Source: Gammaproteobacteria bacterium (GTDB lineage: Bacteria; Pseudomonadota; Gammaproteobacteria; Pseudomonadales; Azotimanducaceae). From it: a stretch of DNA of 64,000 nucleotides. Positions within the stretch are counted from its first letter, which is position 1. Each line of letters opens with the position of its first letter. The translations under genes and the position numbers were made by a program. The DNA lies in the NCBI GenBank assembly GCA_026707945.1, contig JAPOVV010000115.1, positions 248,001 to 312,000 on the forward strand, written 5' to 3'. Below are positions 17,489-25,860 of the stretch, one piece after another. The notes under the pieces were generated by a model that saw nothing but the letters and a program-made list of their open reading frames with translations, was not told where the DNA came from and did not search any database.

Positions 17489-18490
17489 TTGCCAAGAATT
17501 GCATACAAACCACTATGCAGTGCAATTTATCAAGGCGGTGTAAAAGAGCTTGAGCAGCTAGCCAAGGGAGACCCGGCTGCCGCACAGCACTGGAAGCCGA
17601 TTATGGATGCCGCTTTTACGGGTAACGCGGCATGCATTGAGGTGTTGGTCAGTAACGGCGCCGATGTCAATGTTAAAGCGGGCACTGGCGCTAAGCACAC
17701 GCCTCTAACGAGGCTGTGTCAATATCACAAAACCATCCCGAAACATGAGGGGCATCCGGCCGCCCTAAATCAGCTGCTCGCGTACGGAGCTGACCCAACA
17801 CTAGCGGCAGGTCCACTCGTGTTGACGCCGCTGGGTTACGCGGCAATGGGTCCACTTGATGAGCTCATAGAGATTCTGGTGGACAAACTACAACCGTTGG
17901 ATGCTTGGTCCGCTTCCTTGCTTTGCGACATAACACGGCTAAACGAACTCGTACAGGAGCAGGCGCTTACTAGGACCGATAGTGAAAAGCGAACACCGCT
18001 GCATTACGTTTGTATGTCTGGACTCCATAAAGATCAAGGAAACCAAGCCGCGATTAGCTGCGTCGACTTTCTTCTTAACCAAGGTATCGAGATCGATGCT
18101 GCACAGCCGATCGTTGAAGGTGACGAAATCTTTCACGCAACCGCGCTCTGGTACGCAGTATCCTGGCAGGGCAATCTAGAGTTGACGAAACACTTGTTGA
18201 CCCATGGTGCTAGTCCGAACCCAGCAGTGTTTTCGTCGCTGTTTCACGGTGACGTAGAGATTTGTGAGTTACTTGACGAGTTCGGTGCAGACTGGAATTT
18301 GATCGTTGGGGGTGCCAGCCCTTTGATCGATATGATGAAATGGAAACGAAGCAAGCTCGTTCCATGGTTACTGGAGCATGGCGCGGATCCGTCTATCAAG
18401 GACCACGATGGTTTATCCGCACTGGACCATGCGCGCAATCGTAAGGTTCGTCAAGACGTAATCGACCTGTTGATCGAACACGGCGCGTGA
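17489..18490 (+). CDS. Ankyrin-repeat protein linked to bfr
   Basis: 333 residues from TTG 17489, which has GAGGA from the end of bfr about 10 nt upstream. About six ankyrin-type repeats (for example N-G-A-D-V-N-V-K-A, Y-G-A-D-P-T-L, H-G-A-S-P-N, H-G-A-D-P-S-I-K-D-H-D-G). No signal peptide, so cytoplasmic. Ankyrin proteins linked to redox/iron proteins include AnkB beside catalase KatB in Pseudomonas aeruginosa. A partner role for Bfr is an inference from the 6-nt spacing. Confidence 0.85.
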   Translation: MPRIAYKPLCSAIYQGGVKELEQLAKGDPAAAQHWKPIMDAAFTGNAACIEVLVSNGADVNVKAGTGAKHTPLTRLCQYHKTIPKHEGHPAALNQLLAYGADPTLAAGPLVLTPLGYAAMGPLDELIEILVDKLQPLDAWSASLLCDITRLNELVQEQALTRTDSEKRTPLHYVCMSGLHKDQGNQAAISCVDFLLNQGIEIDAAQPIVEGDEIFHATALWYAVSWQGNLELTKHLLTHGASPNPAVFSSLFHGDVEICELLDEFGADWNLIVGGASPLIDMMKWKRSKLVPWLLEHGADPSIKDHDGLSALDHARNRKVRQDVIDLLIEHGA

Positions 18491-18704
18491 TCTGTGAAGG
18501 GTTGAGGCGCAAGAAGTTATGTGGATTTGACCCGATTTGTAGCAGATCCAACGTTCTAGATTAGGGTAGCGAAAGGAAGACGGAACTAGAAAGTTGACGT
18601 AGCAGTTAGCACGAATTTCGATTCACGGTTAAGGCCATTAATCGCTTGGTTTAACAATGGTGTTTAATACGAAACAGGTATTTGTTTGACTAATCGGGGG
18701 TTAG

Positions 18705-20147
18705 ATGAGCATGTCAGAAGCCTCACAGTTACGTACTGATTTAGGTCATCCGGTCATTGATGCGGATGGTCATTGGCTGGAATACGGACCAGTTGTCCGA
18801 TCCGCAATGGAAGCAATTGGTGGTAAAGCCGCGACACGCGCAATGGAGATGAACGGCGCTCGTGTTGGCAACAGTCTTCGAATGACGGTGGCCGACCGGC
18901 GTCGAGCGAACATCGCGCAAGAAGCCTTTTGGGGTTCACCTACTAAAAACACGAAAGATCGAGCCACCGCTATGATGCCAAAACTGCTATACGAGCGACT
19001 CGACGAGTTCGGAATCGACTTCGCGATCCTCTACCCAACGGCTGGTCTAGGCTTGCCGCGAGTCAATGATGAAGAAGCACGGTTGGCTGCGTGCCGCGCG
19101 TTCAATATTTACTGCGCTGAGTTGTTCGAGCCTTTCAAAGATCGCATGACACCGGCGGCGGTCATTCCGATGCACACACCAGAAGAAGCATTGGCTGAGC
19201 TTGACCATGCGGTCAACGACCTAGGTCTCAAGGTGGTCATGCTGAACAGCTTGATTGATCGACCGATTGAGAAGATTGTCACGGAACAACCGGACTCCGC
19301 AGATTTGGTGTCCTGGCTAGATACCTTCGGTATCGACAGTGCACACGACTACGATGTGGTGTGGGAAAAGTGCCAGGAGTTGGGTGTGTCGCCAACATTT
19401 CATCGTGGCTCACGTGGGAAGTTCTTCCGAATTTCTGTCTCAAACTTCTGCTACAACCACATCGGGCATTTTGCAGCTGCATCGGAAGCAGTCTGTAAGT
19501 CGTTATTCATGGGAGGCGTTACCCGCCGATTCCCGGACCTTAACTTCGCTTTTCTCGAAGGCGGCGTAGGGTTCGCCGTACTCTTGTACGCTGATCTTAT
19601 CAATCACTGGGAGATTCGCAACGGAGAAGCTCTGAAGTTCACCGATCCTAGCGCACTCGACCTGAATTTACTCAAAGAGCTAGCAGAGGAATACGCGGGT
19701 CCTGCGATGCAAGAAGCGATCATTGAGGGTCGTGGTTTGAGTACAAAGAACGGACCTACAACGACGGGTGGTCTAAATCAACTAGACGACTACGCTGCGT
19801 GTGAAATCAAAGAGAAATCTGATTTCAAGTCCCTTTTCGCAGATCGTTTTTATTTCGGTTGTGAGGCGGACGATGCAACGAATGCACTGGCTTTCCAAAG
19901 ACACAACAATCCGTTCAACACCGAAATCAAGACTTTATTCGGGTCGGATATCGGACATTTTGACGTTCAGGATATGGCTGGGGTTCTACCGGAAGCACAC
20001 GAGCTTGTCGAAGATGGACGCATAACGACTGAGGATTTTCGGCACTTCGTATTTGAAAACCCAGTGCGGTTTTGGGGTGAGACCAATCCAGATTTCTTTG
20101 AAGGTACAGTACTCGCAGACGCTGCCAAAGAGGTTTTGACTGCGTAA
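18705..20147 (+). CDS. Amidohydrolase family 2 metal-dependent hydrolase
   Basis: 480 residues. N-terminal V-I-D-A-D-G-H-W-L-E replaces the HxH of classic amidohydrolases, as in the amidohydrolase-2 branch; later F-H-R-G, N-H-I-G-H-F and F-G-S-D-I-G-H-F-D supply the remaining metal His and Asp. This TIM-barrel family includes decarboxylases and hydrolases of aromatic or cyclic acids. Substrate unknown. GGGGG lies upstream of ATG 18705. Single gene with 214 nt of non-coding DNA before it. Confidence 0.85.
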   Translation: MSMSEASQLRTDLGHPVIDADGHWLEYGPVVRSAMEAIGGKAATRAMEMNGARVGNSLRMTVADRRRANIAQEAFWGSPTKNTKDRATAMMPKLLYERLDEFGIDFAILYPTAGLGLPRVNDEEARLAACRAFNIYCAELFEPFKDRMTPAAVIPMHTPEEALAELDHAVNDLGLKVVMLNSLIDRPIEKIVTEQPDSADLVSWLDTFGIDSAHDYDVVWEKCQELGVSPTFHRGSRGKFFRISVSNFCYNHIGHFAAASEAVCKSLFMGGVTRRFPDLNFAFLEGGVGFAVLLYADLINHWEIRNGEALKFTDPSALDLNLLKELAEEYAGPAMQEAIIEGRGLSTKNGPTTTGGLNQLDDYAACEIKEKSDFKSLFADRFYFGCEADDATNALAFQRHNNPFNTEIKTLFGSDIGHFDVQDMAGVLPEAHELVEDGRITTEDFRHFVFENPVRFWGETNPDFFEGTVLADAAKEVLTA

Positions 20148-20235
20148 TGTGCTAGTTGACGCGTTCTATTCTGCGATAGCTAGATTCTGACTGGGAATTA
20201 GTCGCAGCTACGTTGGAAAAGACTCGATGAGGTAT

Positions 20236-20312
20236 TGGCGCGCCCGCAGGGACTCGAACCCCGAACCCCCAGGTTCGAAGCCTGGTGCTCTATCCAGTTG
20301 AGCTACGAGCGC
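20236..20312 (-). tRNA. tRNA-Arg (anticodon TCG)
   Basis: 77 nt on the minus strand. Acceptor GCGCTCG pairs with CGGGCGC, with discriminator G and encoded CCA. The D-arm contains GCTCAACTGGATAGAGC, the anticodon arm CCAGG-CTTCGAA-CCTGG gives TCG, and the T-arm contains GGGGTTCGAGTCCC. It reads the CGA arginine codon, which is frequent in the genes here. Confidence 0.95.
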
Positions 20313-20323
20313 CGAGCGCATGG

Positions 20324-20329
20324 ATTATA
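20324..20329 (-). promoter_or_regulatory. -10 element of the tRNA-Arg promoter
   Basis: Perfect TATAAT on the minus strand ending 11 nt before the mature tRNA 5' end, the usual spacing for a short processed leader. No good -35 is seen at 16-18 nt. Confidence 0.5.
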
Positions 20330-20449
20330 AAAATGGAAATACCTATTCAGCGGGTTTTATGAACGACGTTCAGAACGGAAATCTACATCGGTTTTGCGCT
20401 TGTCTTTTTTTCGCGTCTAACATGGAGTCTGCTAATCCATTCACTGCAC

Positions 20450-21526
20450 ATGCATAAGACCGATCTCTCGAAACGAGAACAGAGTGATTTCGTAAGGGAT
20501 GGTTTCGTCGTTCTTCGCGATGTCATCCCCTTGAATTTCGTTAAACGTGCCCGTGCATTGATCGAGTCGGGCATGTCGTTGACAGAACGTCGCTTACTAC
20601 CTCCTCGCGAATTGGCGACTCATCCAGACGTCGTGAGGCTTTTTAAAGAGACTTGCCTTTCGGAAATCATGCGAACCACGATGGGTCCATATCCGGAAGT
20701 CGTGAGCTGCCAGATCGCAGTCACGCCTGCACGGAACGAACTTGGCGGTCGACCTTCACCTCACGTCGACGGCAGTTGGTCGGGTCCCATTCCAACCGAT
20801 CCTTCGGAAATTGATCCAGTACGGGGTCGACCGTTAGATGCGGAACGGTATTTTGGAAAGAACGATGAGAGACGCGGTACGAATGATGGTTTGCTTTGGC
20901 AGGATCCTGACCGGCGCATATCTCTAGGGAGCTATACGGCGCTTGTAGGTATCGCGCTAAATAATCAATTAGAACCTGGTCACGGCCAATTCGCGGTGCT
21001 AAGAGGAATGCACGAGGAAGTGGAGAAGTCGTTTCAGATGCAAAGAGACTCCGGCAGTGTCATTGGTCCCGAAGGGACTGGGTGGCCGCGACTTCGTAAA
21101 TCGGAGAAGGACGGGCGTGTCTACTTAAATGGACTACCGAAAACTGTCCGAGAGAAAATGTCAAAAACCGGTAACGAGAAGGAACGCCGCGAAGGCTGGC
21201 CATGGCCGGAATTAACGCCAGTTTGTCTAGCAGAAGGTGATGCGGTTATCGCACTACATGCGTGCCCACATACAGCGACGCCAAACCTAGGACCTAACCC
21301 ACGAATGAACCTGTACTTTCGTATCCGTCGATTGCGAGAGAACAATCCATTCGAAGGCGTGCGGAAGGTGGGACACGGTGTTAGTGACCATCCTGACCGA
21401 GGCTATTTTGGTCAGTTTTTGGACTACCCAGAGTCCTACGACGCGTGGCAGACGTCAATCGACAAGCTATGCGATCATTGGTCCGAATGGAATTTCGTTA
21501 AGGAATACGAAGACTTAGAAAGCTGA
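20450..21526 (+). CDS. Phytanoyl-CoA dioxygenase family protein
   Basis: 358 residues. Fe(II) facial triad: H-V-D-G near 103-106 and a distal His in A-C-P-H-T-A-T-P-N (~271), with the 2-oxoglutarate Arg probably in L-Y-F-R-I-R-R. These enzymes hydroxylate using 2-oxoglutarate and O2; substrate unknown. It shares the C-terminal G-V-S-D-H-P-D-R-G block and overall plan with the protein at 29160-30284, so the two are paralogues. Stands alone. Confidence 0.85.
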   Translation: MHKTDLSKREQSDFVRDGFVVLRDVIPLNFVKRARALIESGMSLTERRLLPPRELATHPDVVRLFKETCLSEIMRTTMGPYPEVVSCQIAVTPARNELGGRPSPHVDGSWSGPIPTDPSEIDPVRGRPLDAERYFGKNDERRGTNDGLLWQDPDRRISLGSYTALVGIALNNQLEPGHGQFAVLRGMHEEVEKSFQMQRDSGSVIGPEGTGWPRLRKSEKDGRVYLNGLPKTVREKMSKTGNEKERREGWPWPELTPVCLAEGDAVIALHACPHTATPNLGPNPRMNLYFRIRRLRENNPFEGVRKVGHGVSDHPDRGYFGQFLDYPESYDAWQTSIDKLCDHWSEWNFVKEYEDLES

Positions 21527-21833
21527 CTTGGTGGTGTCTTGCTTGGTCATGTTCTTTCTTGCCGCAGGATACAACGTTAAGCGTCGTTCTGGCATTCCTT
21601 CTAAGCTGATAGGTTGCTATCGACCACGGTCACATGGACACTATCAGAGTACGATCTATTTGCAGTAATCAGAATCCCTCCCTAGCAGTTAAGGGGGTTC
21701 TTTAAGTGAGGTACTACTTGAACCGGAGACAACGAAAAACGGGCACCAGAACCGTTCATAGCTCAACCTGTCGATATACCGCCAATTAAATCGTCGTGAG
21801 TATTTGAGCGCTTACGTTGATGACATCGAAGCA
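21527..21833. other. Gene-free stretch
   Basis: 307 nt between the dioxygenase stop and the end of the small membrane-protein gene. An imperfect hairpin with AGGGGGTTCTTT is seen near 21680-21705 and could be a weak terminator. No convincing gene. Confidence 0.3.
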
Positions 21834-22292
21834 TTAGCGGACGCGAAAACTCTGGATGGTCAGTATCAATTGTGCAAGGAGTGTTGCATTGATCAATCTC
21901 CGTCCTCGATGCCTTAACTCAAATAAGAGATTAAAACCCCACCAAAGACCGACGCCCACAGCAAACCCTACGATGCCACCTGCGACTGTGTCGACCTCCC
22001 GATCTCGTATCCCAGTGTAAATAACGTAGGGAGCGCCGAACACTAGACCAAGCACAAGCAACCAAAAAACTAAACCGACGAACAGGACGACCGGAGCCAA
22101 AAATCCGAAGATCACACCGAATACCGGGTCGATAGCAATTGCAGTTCCTAACAACGAGAGTGGCACGGCGAATACCAAGTAGCCTATGAGAAAGGCCGTT
22201 CTATGTTCCCTCACCCACGTAATCGCGGTACGCACAACTCCAACCAGCGCTTTTACCATTTTCTGTTTTCTTCGTGTCGGTTCTTGCGTCAT
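21834..22292 (-). CDS. Small multi-pass membrane protein, unknown
   Basis: 152 residues with three to four hydrophobic helices (~32-54, ~56-90 as one or two, ~103-122). Basic N-terminus. No family recognised. The ATG at 22292 has CAGG directly against it, too close to act; an internal ATG at 22259 is an alternative start. Isolated gene. Confidence 0.6.
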   Translation of the reverse strand: MTQEPTRRKQKMVKALVGVVRTAITWVREHRTAFLIGYLVFAVPLSLLGTAIAIDPVFGVIFGFLAPVVLFVGLVFWLLVLGLVFGAPYVIYTGIRDREVDTVAGGIVGFAVGVGLWWGFNLLFELRHRGRRLINATLLAQLILTIQSFRVR

Positions 22293-22669
22293 CCTGCAAG
22301 AAGTGTAGTTAACGCCTTAGAGACTCTGCTAACTTTGGATTCTTTATGTAGCCTCGCTTGTTGTTCGCGTCTATCAAGCGAGATAGAGTGTACGTTTGAG
22401 ATTTGAGTCGATCGCAATGACCGCATTAATAACACCGAAACCTAGGATCCACGACGCCTTGGTTCTGGTGAACAACCTGTCGAGGTTAGCGCTAATCTAA
22501 CAATAAGACGGAGGGATTTTTGCGTCTCGTTCTTCCGACCTCCGATAGGTACGGTAGGTGCATGGTAAATCGAGTGCAAAGACCTAATTAAAATCGCCGT
22601 TGTTCGATGCACTCCTAATTACGGGGGGTGTTCTTGCAGCTTTAGTGGCTAATGTAAGGAACGACGAAC
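22293..22669. other. Gene-free stretch upstream of substrate-binding lipoprotein
   Basis: 377 nt between divergent genes. It contains an inverted repeat CGGAGG...CCTCCG near 22511-22546 with a long loop, and a short hydrophobic reading frame on the minus strand without a ribosome-binding site. No gene or clear promoter is called. Confidence 0.35.
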
Positions 22670-23944
22670 ATGTACAAATTAGAGTCCCATTGGGACTTCT
22701 TCCCACGTTCGGCATTTGCGACTCTTCTCTTGAGCGCGGTGCTATTCCTGGTATCTTCTTGCGCGGGAGAAGGATCGAGCGAAGCTCCGACGGACGTTTC
22801 GCCGAATGCGAATTCGACGGAATTAGAGCTATCGGCGGCAGATCAAGGCAACGCCGGTGTCTTCGACGATCGTGTCGTGTTCGGTCAGTCCGCTGCCTTC
22901 GGTGGACCAGCCCAAGCTCTAGGCAAGGCGATGCGAATGGGCATCGAATCCGCATTCCACGAACAGAATCTGGCAGGCGGTGTACATGGTCGTACGTTAG
23001 AACTGGTAACGATGGATGACCGATACGAACCTGGCTTTGCCTACGCCAACACGCGTGATTTGATCACGAGAGAAAAGGTGTTCGGACTTATTGGCGGTGT
23101 GGGAACTCCGACGTCGCGTTCCGCGCTCAGCTTGGTCGAATCTCATGCAGTACCTTTTCTAGCGCCGTTTACCGGAGCGGGTTTCCTTCGAAATTCGGAG
23201 TTGGTGTCGGTTGTAAACCTGCGAGCGTCGTATGCTCAGGAGACCGAGTACATGGTTGAACGCCTTACTCAGGATCTCGGCATCACGAAAGTTGCGGTCA
23301 TGTACCAGAACGACTCCTACGGGCAATCTGGATTGAGCGGCGTACTGGATGCACTTGCGCGGCGCAGCCTTGAACCGGTGAAGACATGGTATTACGAGCG
23401 TAACTCAAGTGCGGTCAAAGCTGCAGTGTTCCATATCGCAGCGGCGAATCCGGAGGCAGTCATCATGATTGGCGCATACCAACCCGTAGCGCGAGCTATT
23501 TCGCTGCTTCGCGAAGACATCGACCCTGTATTCATGGCAGTTTCGTTCGTAGGCGGCAACGCATTGGCTAGGGAACTAGGGAGCGAAGCGTCCGGGGTGT
23601 TTGTAACTCAAGTGGTCCCGGTGCCTGAAGACGTCGATACGCCTATCGTGGCGGAATATCGTGCGGCACTCAACGCGTTTGACGCGAATGCGGAGCCGGG
23701 CTTCGTTTCTCTCGAAGGATATATGGCTGGAAGATTAGCGATCATCGGACTTGAGTCCTGTGAAGATCTGACCCGCGCATGCTTTTTAGATTCCCTTCAA
23801 AACTCGCAGTCCATAAATCTCTCGGGCGTAGCGCTGCAGTATGGACCTGGTGATAACCAAGGTTCTGACGAAGTAATCATCACCATGATGGATGAGGTCG
23901 GTAAGTTCATACCACTATCCAATCTCGCAGAACTACCGCAATGA
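22670..23944 (+). CDS. Branched-chain-type substrate-binding lipoprotein
   Basis: 424 residues. The signal ends in a lipobox L-V-S-S-C (~Cys31), then a low-complexity Ser/Ala/Asn linker and a Peripla_BP_6 (LivK-like) domain starting V-V-F-G-Q-S-A-A-F-G-G with G-R-T-L-E-L-V-T-M-D-D-R-Y-E-P and V-A-V-M-Y-Q-N-D-S-Y-G-Q-S-G. AAGGAACGA precedes the ATG. No permease or ATPase genes are nearby; instead its stop overlaps the start of a periplasmic helical protein (ATGA). A sensing rather than transport role is inferred. Confidence 0.87.
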   Translation: MYKLESHWDFFPRSAFATLLLSAVLFLVSSCAGEGSSEAPTDVSPNANSTELELSAADQGNAGVFDDRVVFGQSAAFGGPAQALGKAMRMGIESAFHEQNLAGGVHGRTLELVTMDDRYEPGFAYANTRDLITREKVFGLIGGVGTPTSRSALSLVESHAVPFLAPFTGAGFLRNSELVSVVNLRASYAQETEYMVERLTQDLGITKVAVMYQNDSYGQSGLSGVLDALARRSLEPVKTWYYERNSSAVKAAVFHIAAANPEAVIMIGAYQPVARAISLLREDIDPVFMAVSFVGGNALARELGSEASGVFVTQVVPVPEDVDTPIVAEYRAALNAFDANAEPGFVSLEGYMAGRLAIIGLESCEDLTRACFLDSLQNSQSINLSGVALQYGPGDNQGSDEVIITMMDEVGKFIPLSNLAELPQ

Positions 23945-25752
23945 ATTGTTCGCGTATGACAACTCGACCAGTCTTGAGGAAGTTCATCCTGATGGGTGTT
24001 GTTGCTGCGATAACGGTCACGGGCGGAATGGTTGTCGGGAACTCGGATTCTCAACCTGACGACGACGTAGGAATTCAAGCGACAGTTGCTGCTTTGTCAG
24101 TTGCTAGACAATTGAGATCGCTAGCTAAGACCGCATCCGCGAGGACCCATGCTGACATGTCCGCGGAGGCGATGGCCGCATCCAAAGCTGCTATTGACCT
24201 CGAAGCGGTGGCGATTCAACGACAACTCGACGAATTGGCCAACGCGGGTTATGTGGATGGAGTGACGAGCATGCGAGCGGTGCTCAAGGAATTGGTGCTC
24301 AATGCAATGCAACTTGAAGACGGACGCTCACAGCTAGCTGAGGTCCTCCGCGACTCGCAGAACAGACGCCAACAGCTAATCGCCGAGACTACGTGGGAGC
24401 TCCTACCTGCAGCCGTTACGAGCGAGGATGATCTATTCCATCGTCTCATTACTGATACAGAGACTACAAAGCGACAGGGGTCCCAGGTAGGCGGGTCTGT
24501 TTCAGCCGAAAACCTATTGCTATTTGACCGTTTAGCGCTCCTTAAGCAACAGATCGATCAAGGTTACATAGTGCTGGAAGTAGCGACTAGGCAGACTGAC
24601 AGCGCGTTCATTGCAACGGTGGAAGAGAACGCAAACCTGGTGATGTACCAGCTTCGCGAGAACATCACGTTCCTATCGAACATCGTTCTTGAAGATGTAG
24701 ATCCCAAGCTGGTTCCACTCGCTCGCAACTTGCTGGACGCCGCCTACGGAGAGTCGAACCTAATCGAGCTAATGAAGACTCGCTTACGATTGAGTGAGAA
24801 GGAAGCACAGCTCGCTGCCCGCATCGATGCCCTTGCGTCGACTCTGCAGCGAGAAGTACATGTAGTTCTTGAAGACGCCATCAGTGCGATTGAGCCCACT
24901 GGTAACGGACGCGAGACTGCGAAAGCGCTCGAGGCAGGGTTGGCGGTAAGTCAACACGCAAACGGAGCGATATTCAACTCATCTGAGGAAACCAGTGTTA
25001 ACACAAGGATTCCTGAGATACCGACGGTGCAGGGGACTGTCGGAGCACATATTTCGGGAATGCGTAAGGCGTTGGCGACGCTAGAGGAAGCAGGTTTTCT
25101 CGGCGAATTCGCGCACCTACACTCACAGGTCGATCGTATCGATTCGATCGTTGAGCGAATTTTCAATGGTCGCGCCGAACTGTCCGAAGCACTACAGTCA
25201 GCCGCTAGCGAACGAGCTCAGTTACGGAGTTTCTTGGACCACCAACTCGAACCGGCTGTGATTGCGAGCTTGGATAACCAGCTCTACTACATGCTAACGG
25301 GTAGAAGCGATTTCAGAGCGGAAGGCAGTGTCGATCTAGATCCTCTGTCGCAAACAGAATTCTTGCGTTACTGGCACCTTGCATCGGTCAACGAATCGAT
25401 ATTTCGAACGTTTTCAGGGCTAATCATCGCCATCATCATGCGGGACGCGACGCTAATCGGAGAAGGTGAAGAACGTTTCATCACGGCGTCTCATCGTCTT
25501 GAGAAGAGCATCGATTTTCTGGAGCAAGAGGGAGGTGCTGAAGTAGATTCTCAATTAGTCCCATTGGCTCGGCAATTCATTGCGTTTGGCAACGGTGAGT
25601 CGAATGTGTTCGATTCGCTTCGACATAGATTGCCCCTTGTCGCTACTGAAAGAGAGTTGATTGCAGCAAATCAACGGATTTTTGATTCGATGCAAGTCGA
25701 TATCGATTCGCTGCTTGACTCAATTCTCGAGAACGCGACTTCATCGAGCTGA
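23941..25752 (+). CDS. Membrane-anchored helical protein with tandem-duplicated sensor-like unit
   Basis: 603 residues. One N-terminal membrane helix (~14-33), then all-helical, acidic, rich in Ala, Leu and Glu. Two ~280-residue units align: G-R-S-Q-L-A-E-V-L (~128) with G-R-A-E-L-S-E-A-L (~410), and L-V-P-L-A-R-N-L-L...G-E-S-N (~257) with L-V-P-L-A-R-Q-F-I...G-E-S-N (~539). The pattern resembles the periplasmic helical sensor part of TorS-like histidine kinases, but no HAMP, kinase or cyclase domain follows. Coupled by ATGA to a substrate-binding lipoprotein, so they may act as a sensing pair. Function is inferred. Confidence 0.7.
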   Translation: MNCSRMTTRPVLRKFILMGVVAAITVTGGMVVGNSDSQPDDDVGIQATVAALSVARQLRSLAKTASARTHADMSAEAMAASKAAIDLEAVAIQRQLDELANAGYVDGVTSMRAVLKELVLNAMQLEDGRSQLAEVLRDSQNRRQQLIAETTWELLPAAVTSEDDLFHRLITDTETTKRQGSQVGGSVSAENLLLFDRLALLKQQIDQGYIVLEVATRQTDSAFIATVEENANLVMYQLRENITFLSNIVLEDVDPKLVPLARNLLDAAYGESNLIELMKTRLRLSEKEAQLAARIDALASTLQREVHVVLEDAISAIEPTGNGRETAKALEAGLAVSQHANGAIFNSSEETSVNTRIPEIPTVQGTVGAHISGMRKALATLEEAGFLGEFAHLHSQVDRIDSIVERIFNGRAELSEALQSAASERAQLRSFLDHQLEPAVIASLDNQLYYMLTGRSDFRAEGSVDLDPLSQTEFLRYWHLASVNESIFRTFSGLIIAIIMRDATLIGEGEERFITASHRLEKSIDFLEQEGGAEVDSQLVPLARQFIAFGNGESNVFDSLRHRLPLVATERELIAANQRIFDSMQVDIDSLLDSILENATSSS

Positions 25753-25860
25753 ATTTCCGCTGCAGCTGGTTAGTGCCTATCACGCTGGATAGGAACAGCC
25801 CGTCAATCTCGGAATTCCGGTCTTCGAAGACGTCATGGCGATTTCATTCGTGGAGAGGCG

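Noticed and set aside
21760-21918. Short plus-strand frame with a protein-like stretch Y-V-D-D-I-E-A-L-A-D-A-K
   Set aside because: No ATG or ribosome-binding site, and it runs into the end of the antisense membrane-protein gene.
22372-22490. Short hydrophobic frame on the minus strand (W-I-L-G-F-G-V-I-N-A-V-I-A-I)
   Set aside because: Fewer than 45 codons, no start with a ribosome-binding site; could be decay of a membrane gene but cannot be supported.
22600-23019. Reading frame with a hydrophobic start overlapping the lipoprotein gene
   Set aside because: The lipoprotein frame has a clear signal, lipobox and binding-protein domain; this one is its shadow with a charged, unstructured tail.
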